Shown here piece by piece: positions 1 through 8,026 of a DNA stretch of 64,000 nucleotides (its first letter is position 1; every line of letters starts with the position of its first letter). Under the pieces are notes generated by a model. The model was not told where the DNA came from. It saw nothing but the letters and a program-made list of their open reading frames with translations, and did no database searches. Origin of the DNA: Novosphingobium piscinae (lineage in GTDB: Bacteria > Pseudomonadota > Alphaproteobacteria > Sphingomonadales > Sphingomonadaceae); assembly GCF_014230355.1 (NCBI RefSeq), contig NZ_JACLAX010000006.1, forward strand, positions 1 to 64,000, in the 5' to 3' direction. Position numbers and translations under genes: made by a program.

Positions 1-127
1 ATCATCCCGCCACCAAGCTCGATCAGCTCCTGCCTTGGAACTGGGGACCGCGCGCTGCAAAGCTCGCCGCATAAACCCGGCCTACGATCCGGTCGGGATC
101 ACGCCGCGGCCCTCACCGGATGGATAC
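1..127 (+). mobile_element. 3' end of an IS66-family element (truncated by window edge)
   Basis: Bases 3-74 read in one frame as the end of a protein containing HPATKLDQLLPWNW and stopping at TAA (72-74). The HPxxxLDxLLPWNW pattern is typical of the C-terminus of IS66-type transposases. About 50 bases after the stop comes CCCTCACCGGATGGATAC, ending near base 127. It resembles the terminal repeat of IS66 elements, whose outer end usually reads GTAAGC; here it would read GTATCC. The element end lies against, and slightly inside, the next open frame. The rest of the element is outside the window, so family and end point are inferred. Confidence 0.6.
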
Positions 128-866
128 GGACGTCGTCGGGGTCGAGGCCGAGATCAGCGGGGGCATGGCGGGCGACGGCGCGCGGTTTGCCGAGACCCTG
201 GTGGCGCTCAACGGCGCAGTGCAGGCGGGGACCATCGCCGCGATCGGCTTCTATGGCGATGCCATCCGGTTCGGCCATGGCTGTGTCGGGGGCTGGGACG
301 GGTTCGGCCCGCGGCGCCGGATCACCGCCTCGGCCGGGTTGGTGCTGCACGCGCTCGACGACCGGCCGGCGCTGGACCTCTATGAAACCTACCTCGGCGA
401 CGAGGCCGCCGCGCTGCCCGGCTCGGGGCTGCTCTATCCGCTGTGCATCTGGGATCCGGCCAAGCCAGATGCCCTGTTCGTGCGCACCCTGCTGGGCGTC
501 GACCGCGCGACCAGAAGCCTGTTGCTGGCGGGCGACGTGCCGGAGGGCTGGCACGCGCAGCTGATGCGCGGATCGATCGATCGGCTGATCGACGGCGCGG
601 CCAGCGCGGCGCGGGATGCCCGTGAGGAGATGGCCGCCCAGAGGGTCCATCCGGCCGCCTGCCTGCTGGTCAGCTGCGTCGGCCGCAGGCTGCTGATGGG
701 CCAGCACACCGAGGCGGAGATCGAACAGGTCCATGCCGTGCTCGGTACCGGTGTGCCGATGGCGGGATACTATTCCTACGGCGAGATCGCGCCGCGCGCC
801 GGCTCGCCGGTGGCCGGGCTGCACAACCAGACCGTGACGCTCACCCTGCTCGCCGAGGCGGCATGA
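120..866 (+). CDS. FIST-domain sensor protein, 5'-truncated by the IS end
   Basis: The 248-residue frame holds the last part of a FIST_N domain (about residues 5-95, with GGMAGDGARF and GFYGDAIRFGHG) and a full FIST_C domain (about 110-245, with the signature GYYSYGEIAP at 216-225). Complete FIST proteins are usually 360-400 residues, so about 130 N-terminal residues are missing. The ATG used here lies inside the presumed IS terminus, which suggests that an insertion removed the native start. FIST proteins are small-ligand sensors; the NosP subgroup binds haem and senses nitric oxide and is often encoded next to cyclic-di-GMP enzymes or kinases. The stop overlaps the next start (ATGA), so the two genes were built as a sensor-output pair. 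Whether the truncated product still folds is unknown. Confidence 0.75.
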   Translation: MDTDVVGVEAEISGGMAGDGARFAETLVALNGAVQAGTIAAIGFYGDAIRFGHGCVGGWDGFGPRRRITASAGLVLHALDDRPALDLYETYLGDEAAALPGSGLLYPLCIWDPAKPDALFVRTLLGVDRATRSLLLAGDVPEGWHAQLMRGSIDRLIDGAASAARDAREEMAAQRVHPAACLLVSCVGRRLLMGQHTEAEIEQVHAVLGTGVPMAGYYSYGEIAPRAGSPVAGLHNQTVTLTLLAEAA

Positions 867-2725
867 CGGCTGACGACTGCCCCCATCCGCTGCTGCGGCG
901 CCAGATGACCCGGGCCGACGGTGATATCGCCAGCCTGTTGGCGATGGTCGCCGAAGCCTATGGCGAGCGCGATCAGGAGCGGCGGCGGGCGGATCACGCC
1001 AACCGGGTCATGGCCGACGAACTCGACCGGACGCTGGGCCAGCTCGAACTGCAGAACATGCGCTTCAAGGTGGCGCTGGATACCATGGAGCAGGGGCTGT
1101 GCCTGTTCGACGGGGCCGGCCGCTCGGTCATGATCAACCGGCGCATGCTCGAGATCTACGGGGTGGCCGAGGCGGATTTCCCCCCCGGCAGCGAGCTGGC
1201 CCGGCTGCTGGCCCTCGGCTCCGCGCTCAACGGCGCCACCGAACTCGATCGCCGGCTGCTGGCCAACGAGCAGCTCGACCTGGTCGATTCCCGGCCACTC
1301 GAACAGCGGTGGCCCGACGGACGCTCGATCACCCTGCTGCGCACGGCCGATGGCGGCTATCTGCTGACCGTGGCCGACGTCACCGAAAGCCGCGAGGCGT
1401 CGGCGAAGATCGCCCATCTGGCCCGGCACGATTCCCTGACCGACCTGCCCAACCGACTGCAGCTGCGCGAGCGGCTCAGCGAGATCCGGCGCTATGGCGA
1501 GAAGGGGCGGCGCTGCGGGGTATTCTGCCTGGACCTTGACCGGTTCAAGGCGGTCAACGACACCCTCGGCCACATGACCGGCGATGCCCTGCTGGTCGCC
1601 GTGGCCAAGCGTATCACGGGGGTGCTGCGGCCCAACGACGTGGTTGCCCGGCTCGGCGGCGACGAGTTCGCCATCGTGCAGTTGCACGTGGTCGCCGACC
1701 GCGATTGCCTGCGCCTGGCTGAACGGATCATCAAGGCCCTGACCCGGCCGTTCGCGATCGGCCACCACCGCATCCGCATCGGCGTCAGCATTGGTATCTC
1801 GATCGAGGATGCCAGCACGATCGAGCCGCTCGAGGCGCTGCGCCGGGCCGATCTCGCGCTCTATGCCGCCAAGGCCGAGGGCCGCTGCAATGCGCGGATC
1901 TATACGACGCAGATGCACGAGGTTGCCACGGCGCGGCACCGGCTCGAGACCGATCTGCGCGAGGCGCTGTCACGCCATGAATTCACCCTGCGCTATCAAC
2001 CCCAGCTTGACATCGCCACCAACCAGGTCTCGGCGGTCGAGGCGCTGCTGCGCTGGGAGCATCCCGAGCGCGGCGAGGTGTCACCGCTCCAGTTCATCGG
2101 CGTCTGCGAGGAACTTGGCCTGATCGACGAGATCGGCCGCTTCGTGCTCGATTCCGCCACGCGCGAGGCCAGTGCCTGGCCGGCGGAGGTCAAGGTGGCG
2201 GTCAACCTTTCGGCAGTGCAGTTCCGCTCGGGCCGGTTGGTCTCGGTCGTCCAGGCCGCTCTGGCCCGGTCCGGCCTCGACCCGGCCCGGCTCGAGCTGG
2301 AGGTGACCGAAAGCCTGATGCTCGAGGACGTGGCCGCGGTGCGCGCCCAGTTGCTCGAGCTGAAGGCGCTGGGCTGCCACATCTCGCTGGATGATTTTGG
2401 CACGGGTTACTCGTCGCTGTCGTACATCCGGCAGTTTCCATTCGACAGGATCAAGATCGACCAGAGCTTCGTGCGCGAGATCGAGAGCAACAAGGACAGC
2501 CTGGCGATCATCCGCGCGGTCTCCGGGCTGTGCGGCAGCCTGGCGATCAAATCCACCGCGGAAGGGGTCGAGACTCCCGAGCAGTTCCGCATTCTCGAGC
2601 AGGAAAACTGCGACAGCGTGCAGGGCTACCTGATCAGCCATCCCGTCCATGCGCATCAGGTGCGCAGCATGGTCGATTCGTTCCGCCGCCGCAGCGGTCG
2701 GGCGGCTTCCCCGCGCGCTGCCTGA
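863..2725 (+). CDS. PAS-GGDEF-EAL diguanylate cyclase/phosphodiesterase
   Basis: This 620-residue cytoplasmic protein makes and/or degrades cyclic di-GMP. An N-terminal helical stretch (about 10-65) precedes a PAS-like domain (about 70-175; TMEQGLCLFD). The GGDEF domain (about 185-345) has an intact RLGGDEF active site at 263-269 and an RPND inhibitory I-site at 256-259, exactly five residues before it. The EAL domain (about 365-610) has EALLRW at 393-398 and DDFGTGYSS, so both activities look intact. No membrane segment is visible, which implies that input comes from the PAS domain or from the upstream FIST protein. Its ATG overlaps the FIST stop by 4 bp. Expression may now depend on the adjacent IS element. 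Confidence 0.93.
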   Translation: MTADDCPHPLLRRQMTRADGDIASLLAMVAEAYGERDQERRRADHANRVMADELDRTLGQLELQNMRFKVALDTMEQGLCLFDGAGRSVMINRRMLEIYGVAEADFPPGSELARLLALGSALNGATELDRRLLANEQLDLVDSRPLEQRWPDGRSITLLRTADGGYLLTVADVTESREASAKIAHLARHDSLTDLPNRLQLRERLSEIRRYGEKGRRCGVFCLDLDRFKAVNDTLGHMTGDALLVAVAKRITGVLRPNDVVARLGGDEFAIVQLHVVADRDCLRLAERIIKALTRPFAIGHHRIRIGVSIGISIEDASTIEPLEALRRADLALYAAKAEGRCNARIYTTQMHEVATARHRLETDLREALSRHEFTLRYQPQLDIATNQVSAVEALLRWEHPERGEVSPLQFIGVCEELGLIDEIGRFVLDSATREASAWPAEVKVAVNLSAVQFRSGRLVSVVQAALARSGLDPARLELEVTESLMLEDVAAVRAQLLELKALGCHISLDDFGTGYSSLSYIRQFPFDRIKIDQSFVREIESNKDSLAIIRAVSGLCGSLAIKSTAEGVETPEQFRILEQENCDSVQGYLISHPVHAHQVRSMVDSFRRRSGRAASPRAA

Positions 2726-3823
2726 TCAGCCCGCGCCCCGGCACTCCGCCATGGCCTCGCGGGCCAGCCGGGCGAGGCGCGGGAAGGCTTCGGCGCGCTC
2801 GCGGGCCTGGGCATTGGCCGCCGTCCCGCGCAGCACCCGACCCTTGATCCCGTGGAAGATCGCCGCCAGCCGGAACAGGTTGAAGGCGAGATAGTACGGA
2901 TAGTCGGGCATGCCATCGCGCCCGGTACTGGCGCAGTAGGCGGCGACGTAGGCGCTCTCGTCCGGGATCCCCAGCGCGGCCAGATCGGCGCCGCCCAGGC
3001 CCGGGACGATATCGGGCGGCATGCGGTACATCATCGCGTGATAGGCGAAATCGGCCAGCGGATGGCCCAGCGTCGACAGCTCCCAGTCGAGCACGGCCAG
3101 CACGCGCGGCTCGGTCGGATGGAAGATCATGTTGTCGCAGCGGAAGTCGCCGTGGACCACGCGGGTCTCGTCGCCGGGGGGAATGGCCTCGGGTAGCCAT
3201 TCGACCAGCGCGTCCATATCGGCGTTGCGCCCGGCCAGGTCGTCGCCCAGGTACTGCTTCGACCACCGCCCGATCTGCCGCGCGAAATAGTTGCCCGGCT
3301 TGCCATAGTCCCCCAGCCCGATCGCCGCCGGATCGAGCCCGTGCAGCGCGGCCATGGTCGTGTTCATCGCGGTGAAGTAGGCCGCCCGATCGGCCCGCGC
3401 GACACCGGGGAAGGTCGCATCCCAGAAGACCCGGCCTTCGACCATGTCCATCACGTAGAAGCTGGTCCCGATCACCGCCGGGTCCTCACAATAGCCGTGC
3501 ACCCGCGCCACCGGGAAGCCGGCACCACCCAGGGCGGTGAGGACGCGGGCCTCGCGGTCCATCGCGTGGGCTCCCGGCAACAACTCGCCCGGCGGCTTCC
3601 GGCGCAGCACATAGGCCCGCCCCGGGGTGATCAGCTTGTAGGTCGGGTTGGACTGCCCGCCGCGGAACTGTTCGACCCGGAGCGGCCCGGCATAGTCCGG
3701 CACCGCCGCCGCCAGCCATTCGGCCAGGGCCGCCTCGTCGAAGGCATAGCCCGCGCGGACCGCGGTGGTGCCGGAATTGGCGGCGGCAAGATCGGCGCTG
3801 CCGGGGGACGCGGGACTGGTCAC
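2726..3823 (-). CDS. Phosphotransferase family protein (ACAD10/11 or LvaA-type kinase)
   Basis: This 365-residue aminoglycoside-phosphotransferase-fold protein has a glycine-rich loop GGQSNPTY (55-62), a candidate ATP lysine in LRRKPPG (Lys76), a catalytic loop HGDFRCDN (224-231) and a metal-binding LDWE (245-248). In vertebrate ACAD10/11 and in the bacterial levulinate system (LvaA), such kinases phosphorylate the hydroxyl of 4-hydroxyacyl-CoAs. A dehydrogenase-fold partner then removes the phosphate to give an enoyl-CoA. The gene begins with GTG 2 bp after the stop of such a partner gene, supporting that pairing. It ends directly against the convergent cyclic-di-GMP gene with no gap. The substrate is unknown, and an antibiotic-resistance role is unlikely from context. 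Confidence 0.88.
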   Translation of the reverse strand: MTSPASPGSADLAAANSGTTAVRAGYAFDEAALAEWLAAAVPDYAGPLRVEQFRGGQSNPTYKLITPGRAYVLRRKPPGELLPGAHAMDREARVLTALGGAGFPVARVHGYCEDPAVIGTSFYVMDMVEGRVFWDATFPGVARADRAAYFTAMNTTMAALHGLDPAAIGLGDYGKPGNYFARQIGRWSKQYLGDDLAGRNADMDALVEWLPEAIPPGDETRVVHGDFRCDNMIFHPTEPRVLAVLDWELSTLGHPLADFAYHAMMYRMPPDIVPGLGGADLAALGIPDESAYVAAYCASTGRDGMPDYPYYLAFNLFRLAAIFHGIKGRVLRGTAANAQARERAEAFPRLARLAREAMAECRGAG

Positions 3824-3825
3824 GC

Positions 3826-4995
3826 TCAGCCCTGCGCCGCTTTCCAGTCGCGCTTGATCTTCTTGGCCAGGCTCCACTTGTGGACCTCGGTCGGGCCGTC
3901 GTAGATGCGGAAGGCGCGGATCTCGCGGAACACGGTCTCGACGATGGTGGTGCCGGTCACCCCGGTGCCGCCCATCACCTGCACGCAATTGTCGGCCACG
4001 GTCATCAGGGCTTCGGATACGGCGACCTTGGCCATGCTGCTTTCGACCGTGCCGAGGCTGCCGGTGTCGAGCACTCCGGCGCACCAGTCGATCATCAGCT
4101 CGCATTGCTGCAGCAGGATCCGGTTCTCGGCCAACTTGAAGCCGACGCCCTCGTGATCGATCAGCGCCTTGCCGAAGGCCTCGCGGCGGCAGGCATAGTC
4201 GGTGGCGATCTCCTGCGCGCGGATGCAGGCCCCCAGCCAGCGCATGCAGTGCGACAGGCGTGCCGGGGAGAGCCGCACCTGGGCATATTTGAAGCCTTCG
4301 CCGGCCTCGCCCAGCATCTGGTCGGCGGGAATGCGCAGGTTCTCGATGCTCAGGGTGGCGTGGCCGCCGGGCATCGAGCTGTCGATCGTGTTGGGGATCT
4401 CCTCGATCCGGATCGCCGGGTCGGGCAGGTCGACCAGGAACATGCAGGCGCCTTCCTCGGCCCGGGCCATGACGATGCCGATCGTCGCCCCCTCGAACCC
4501 GGTGATGAAGCGCTTGCGCCCGTTGACCACCCAGTGGTTGCCGTCGCGCCGGCAGGTGGTCTTCATCATCGAGGGGTCGGCCCCGGCGCCGCCGTCCTCC
4601 CACGGCTCGGTCATCAGGAAGGCCGAGCGCGCGCGGCCCTCGACCAGCGGTCGCAGGAACCGTGCCTTCTGCTCGGGAGAGCCGACGTGGCCCATCAGGT
4701 ACATGTTGCCCTCGTCCGGGGCATTGGTGTTGCAGGCCAGCGCGCCCAGCGGGGTCAGGCCCGAGCGGATCAGCAGCACCGCGGTCTCGCGCTGGCTGCG
4801 GTGCGATCCGTCGGGGCGGATGTGCGGGGTCAGCACCCCGGCAGCGCGGGCCTTGTCGCGCAGTTCGTAGACCAGCGCGTCAAGCGGGGCGCCATGGTGA
4901 TCGCGCCGCGGATCCTGCTCGCAGGGGAACACGACCTCGCGGACAAAGGCTTCGACGCGGTCGGCCAGGGCGAGGACATCGGGGGAAATGGTCAT
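3826..4995 (-). CDS. Acyl-CoA dehydrogenase family protein, ACAD11/LvaC-like
   Basis: This 389-residue FAD enzyme of the acyl-CoA dehydrogenase fold has FLMTEPWEDGGAGADPS in the middle domain and a C-terminal YDGPTEVHKW (365-374). Ordinary acyl-CoA dehydrogenases carry the catalytic glutamate in a YEGT motif at that place. The YDGPxEVH form is typical of the ACAD10/11 group, some members of which act on phosphorylated 4-hydroxyacyl-CoA rather than simply dehydrogenating. I chose the ATG at 4995 because family homology begins with MTISPDVLALAD. The upstream VOC gene ends 16 bp earlier and the kinase-like gene starts 2 bp after this stop, so all three should be co-transcribed. Confidence 0.88.
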   Translation of the reverse strand: MTISPDVLALADRVEAFVREVVFPCEQDPRRDHHGAPLDALVYELRDKARAAGVLTPHIRPDGSHRSQRETAVLLIRSGLTPLGALACNTNAPDEGNMYLMGHVGSPEQKARFLRPLVEGRARSAFLMTEPWEDGGAGADPSMMKTTCRRDGNHWVVNGRKRFITGFEGATIGIVMARAEEGACMFLVDLPDPAIRIEEIPNTIDSSMPGGHATLSIENLRIPADQMLGEAGEGFKYAQVRLSPARLSHCMRWLGACIRAQEIATDYACRREAFGKALIDHEGVGFKLAENRILLQQCELMIDWCAGVLDTGSLGTVESSMAKVAVSEALMTVADNCVQVMGGTGVTGTTIVETVFREIRAFRIYDGPTEVHKWSLAKKIKRDWKAAQG

Positions 4996-5011
4996 GCGCG
5001 CGCTATCCGCC

Positions 5012-5563
5012 TCAGCCAAGGGTGCGCAGCGGGTCACTGCCGTCCCAGTTCTTGCCGGCATCCTTGATCATCTGGAAGATGGCATCGGCGCCGGTCATGT
5101 TCTGCAGGAGCTCGATCACGTGTCCGGGCCCGGCGCCGGGATCGACATAGAGCACTGCCCCGTCCGCGCCGACCTTGCCCTCGACCAGCACCTCGGCGCC
5201 CGCCGCGGCGACCGAGGCGCGGGCCTGCTCGATCGAATCGACGAAGATGCAGATGTGGTGCAGCCGGTCCTTCACCGCATAGTCGCCGGTGTAGATCCCC
5301 GGTTCGTCGTTCTCGGCGCGGATCAGCTCGATCTGCACGTCGCCCCAGTAGGCGATCGCGATCGAGAACACCGCCCCGGTCGGCTGGCCCTTGTAGGTCA
5401 TGTCGCCCAGCGCGACGTTCTCGAGCAGGAAGAACGGGCCGACCCCCATGGTCTCGGTCCAGTAGCGCACGGCCGCGTCGAAATCGCTCGGCAGGTAGGC
5501 CAGCTGGCCGACCGGACCCAGGCTGGTGAGGGAGGGCGCGGTCAGGGCTTTGGCATCGGTCAC
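5012..5563 (-). CDS. VOC superfamily (glyoxalase/epimerase-like) protein
   Basis: This 183-residue protein has the paired beta-alpha-beta-beta-beta modules of the vicinal oxygen chelate superfamily: the first around GQLAYLPSDFDAAVRYW, the second around RLHHICIFVDSIEQA and ending with GHVIELLQ. The His in LHHIC and the Glu in HVIEL are the likely metal ligands. Methylmalonyl-CoA epimerase-like and dioxygenase-like VOC members look alike at this level, so the reaction is not assigned. The start is GTG, overlapping the stop of the upstream E2 gene (GTGA), which places it in the same operon as the 2-oxoacid dehydrogenase and suggests action on a CoA ester or oxo-acid intermediate. Confidence 0.85.
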   Translation of the reverse strand: MTDAKALTAPSLTSLGPVGQLAYLPSDFDAAVRYWTETMGVGPFFLLENVALGDMTYKGQPTGAVFSIAIAYWGDVQIELIRAENDEPGIYTGDYAVKDRLHHICIFVDSIEQARASVAAAGAEVLVEGKVGADGAVLYVDPGAGPGHVIELLQNMTGADAIFQMIKDAGKNWDGSDPLRTLG

Positions 5564-6987
5564 TGGAACAGACCCTCCGGATGTTCGATCAAGTGCTTCA
5601 GCGTGGCGAGGAAGGCCGCGCCGGCCGCCCCGTCGATGGCGCGATGATCAACCGACAGGCCCAGCGCGATGCGGCTCTCGAAGGCGATATCGCCCTGCTC
5701 GGTCTCGACCGGCTGACGGGTGACCGCGCCCACCGCGAGGATCGCGGCCTGCGGCGGGTTGATGATCGCGTCGAACGCCTCGATTCCCATCATCCCGAGG
5801 TTGGAAACCGAGAAGGTTCCGCCCTCCATGTCCTCGTAGCTCAGCTTGCCGGCCATGGCCTTGTCGATCAGGCGGCGGCTCTCGGCGGCCAGCTGGTCGA
5901 TCCGCAGCCGGTCGGCCTGGCGCACCACCGGGGTCACCAAGCCCTTGGGGCTGGCGACGGCGATCGCGACATCGGCATGGGGGAAGCGGTGCAGCGCCTC
6001 GCCGTGGACCTGGACGTTGATGTCCGGATGGCGGGCCAGCGCGAGCGCCACGGCCTTGACCATGTAGTCGTTGAGCGAGGCCTTGCAGCCGAGCACGAGG
6101 TTGGCGGTCTTGCGCAGGGCGACCAGGTCGTCGGCGCGCGCCGAAATCCGCAGGTAGAAGTGCGGGATCTCCTGCTTGGCCGCGGTGAGCCGCTGCGCCA
6201 CCACCTTGCGGATGCGATCGAAGGGCACGATCTCGGGCAGGTTGGCCACCGGCGCGAAGGCCGGTGCGGCGGGGCCGGGCCCCGGCACCGGCACCTTGGC
6301 CAGCACGTCGGCCTTCGAGATGCGGCCGCGCGGGCCGGTCCCGGTCAGGCCGGCCAGGTCGATCCCGTGGAGCGCCGCGAGCCGCCGCGCGAGCGGCGAG
6401 GCGAAGGCCCGGGCATTGTCCTCGACCAGCTGGGCCGGTCCCTTCAGCGCCGGCGCGGTGGCCGGGCGCAGGGCCTGATGGACGTCCTGATAGGTGATCC
6501 GCCCATTGCGGCCCGAACCGGCGATGCCGGCCAGGTCGACCCCGTGGGTTTCGGCCAGCTTGAGCGCCTCCGGGCTGATCGGTCGGTTGGTCACGATCGG
6601 CGTCGGCGCTGGGGCCGCCGCCGGAGCAGGAGCAGGAGCGGGGGCGGGGGCAGGGGCAGGCGCGGCTGCCTTCGCGGCCACCGCCGTTTCCGCCGGGCGG
6701 AAGGCCGCGATGAAAGCCTCGATCTCGGCCTCGGTCGCGGCCGCATCGGCGAAGACCGCCAGCAGCGCGCCGACCGGCTGCGCCTCGCCGCCCGCGCCGA
6801 CCAGCACGCGGCGCACCACCGCGTCGTACTCGGCCTCGACCTCGTTGGTGATCTTGGCGGTTTCGATCAGGCACAGCGTCTGCCCGCGCGTGAAGGCGTC
6901 ACCCTCCTGCACCATCCATTCGGCGAGGGTTCCCTCGGTCATCTCGATGCCCCACTTGGGCATGCAGAAGGGGCGGATATCGGCCAT
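5560..6987 (-). CDS. 2-oxoacid dehydrogenase complex E2 (dihydrolipoamide acyltransferase)
   Basis: This 475-residue E2 subunit transfers the acyl group from E1 to CoA. It has one lipoyl domain (about 1-80; lipoyl-lysine in ETAKITNE at Lys45), then a long Ala-Pro linker. Two consecutive peripheral subunit-binding motifs follow (around SGRNGRI and TGPRGRI) where one is usual, and then the catalytic domain with DHRAIDG (about 447-453; His448). The second of two adjacent ATGs is preferred because AAGGAGG lies 5 nt before it. It follows E1beta by 11 bp. No E3 gene is present, so lipoamide dehydrogenase must come from elsewhere. The E1alpha/E1beta/E2 set resembles acetoin or branched-chain type complexes; the true oxo-acid is not known. 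Confidence 0.93.
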   Translation of the reverse strand: MADIRPFCMPKWGIEMTEGTLAEWMVQEGDAFTRGQTLCLIETAKITNEVEAEYDAVVRRVLVGAGGEAQPVGALLAVFADAAATEAEIEAFIAAFRPAETAVAAKAAAPAPAPAPAPAPAPAAAPAPTPIVTNRPISPEALKLAETHGVDLAGIAGSGRNGRITYQDVHQALRPATAPALKGPAQLVEDNARAFASPLARRLAALHGIDLAGLTGTGPRGRISKADVLAKVPVPGPGPAAPAFAPVANLPEIVPFDRIRKVVAQRLTAAKQEIPHFYLRISARADDLVALRKTANLVLGCKASLNDYMVKAVALALARHPDINVQVHGEALHRFPHADVAIAVASPKGLVTPVVRQADRLRIDQLAAESRRLIDKAMAGKLSYEDMEGGTFSVSNLGMMGIEAFDAIINPPQAAILAVGAVTRQPVETEQGDIAFESRIALGLSVDHRAIDGAAGAAFLATLKHLIEHPEGLFQ

Positions 6988-6998
6988 CATCGCCTCCT

Positions 6999-8012
6999 TC
7001 AGCGCCAGCCGAGCACCTTGCGCACACCCGCCTCGATCTTGTCGACCGAGGGGAGGTACGCCGATTCCAGCTCGCGCGCGAACGGGATCGGGGTGTGGGG
7101 CGGGGTCACCGCTTCGGGCGGGGCCTTGAGGCTGGCGAAGGCCTTGTTCGACACCAGCGCGCAGAGGTCGGCGGCCAGCCCGCAGCGCGGCGGCGCCTCG
7201 TCGACCACCACCAGCCGCCCGGTCACCTCGACCGAATCGAGGATCGCCTCCTCGTCGAGCGGGCTGGTCGTGCGCAGGTCGATCACGTCGCAGCCGATCC
7301 CTTCGGCAGCGAGCTTGTCGGCCACCGCTTCGCAGAAGCCCAGCAGCAGCCCGGACGAGACGATGGTCACGTCCTGGCCGGCGCGGGTCAGGCGGGCATG
7401 GCCGAAGGGGATCATGAAATCCGGATCGTCGGGAACCTCGCCCGACATGCCGTAGAGCGCCTTGTGCTCGAGGAAGATCACCGGATCGTCGTCGCGGATC
7501 GCGGTGCGCAACAGGCCCTTCACGTCGGCCGGGGTGCTGGGCATCACCACCTTCAGCCCGGGCATGCCGGTCAGGATCTGGTGGACCGACTGGCTGTGCT
7601 GCGCGGCCGCGTTGTAACCGGCGCCATAGGCCATGCGGATCACCGCCGGGCACTTCGACTTGCCGCCGAACATGTAGCGGAACTTGCCCATCTGGTTCCA
7701 GATCTGGTCCAGGCAGACGCCGATGAAGTCGGCGAACATCAGCTCGGCCACCGGGCGCTTGCCCGACAGCGCCAGGCCCGAGGCCGCGCCGATGATCGCG
7801 CTTTCGGAAATCGGGGTGTCGATCACGCGATTGGCGCCGAACTGGCCGAACAGGCCGGTCGAGGTCGACCAGATCCCGCCGATCGCCTCGGGCCCGCCGG
7901 CGGTGCCCATGCCGCCGACCACGTCCTCGCCCAGCACCACCACGCTGGGGTCGCGGGCCATTTCCTCTGCGATCGTCGACAGGACGGCATCGCGGTACAT
8001 CATCTGTGCCAT
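6999..8012 (-). CDS. 2-oxoacid dehydrogenase E1 beta subunit (AcoB/PdhB-like)
   Basis: This 337-residue transketolase-fold beta subunit opens with MAQMMYRDAVLSTIAEEMARD. It carries the family features LGEDV, RVIDTPISE, and DFIGVCLDQIWNQMGKFRYM, and a C-terminal transketolase domain with VTIVSSG and VIDLRTTSPLD. It binds thiamine diphosphate together with the alpha subunit and decarboxylates a 2-oxo acid. The length matches the family (320-350). It lies 14 bp after E1alpha and 11 bp before E2. Sequence style is close to acetoin dehydrogenase-type complexes, which cleave a C-C bond and produce acyl-CoA, but branched-chain or other 2-oxo acids are equally possible. Confidence 0.93.
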   Translation of the reverse strand: MAQMMYRDAVLSTIAEEMARDPSVVVLGEDVVGGMGTAGGPEAIGGIWSTSTGLFGQFGANRVIDTPISESAIIGAASGLALSGKRPVAELMFADFIGVCLDQIWNQMGKFRYMFGGKSKCPAVIRMAYGAGYNAAAQHSQSVHQILTGMPGLKVVMPSTPADVKGLLRTAIRDDDPVIFLEHKALYGMSGEVPDDPDFMIPFGHARLTRAGQDVTIVSSGLLLGFCEAVADKLAAEGIGCDVIDLRTTSPLDEEAILDSVEVTGRLVVVDEAPPRCGLAADLCALVSNKAFASLKAPPEAVTPPHTPIPFARELESAYLPSVDKIEAGVRKVLGWR

Positions 8013-8026
8013 TTGCGCGGCCCCCT

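Noticed and set aside
2726..4603. One long minus-strand frame that seems to fuse the dehydrogenase region to the kinase-like protein
   Set aside because: The N-terminal part is out of frame with the real dehydrogenase (3826-4995). The kinase-like gene starts separately at the GTG 3823; this is not an ACAD10/11-type fusion.
5581..7455. A 624-codon open frame on the plus strand
   Set aside because: It is the antisense shadow of the E2 and E1beta genes. Its product is His/Arg/Gly-rich with no domain, as expected from high-G/C third-position bias.
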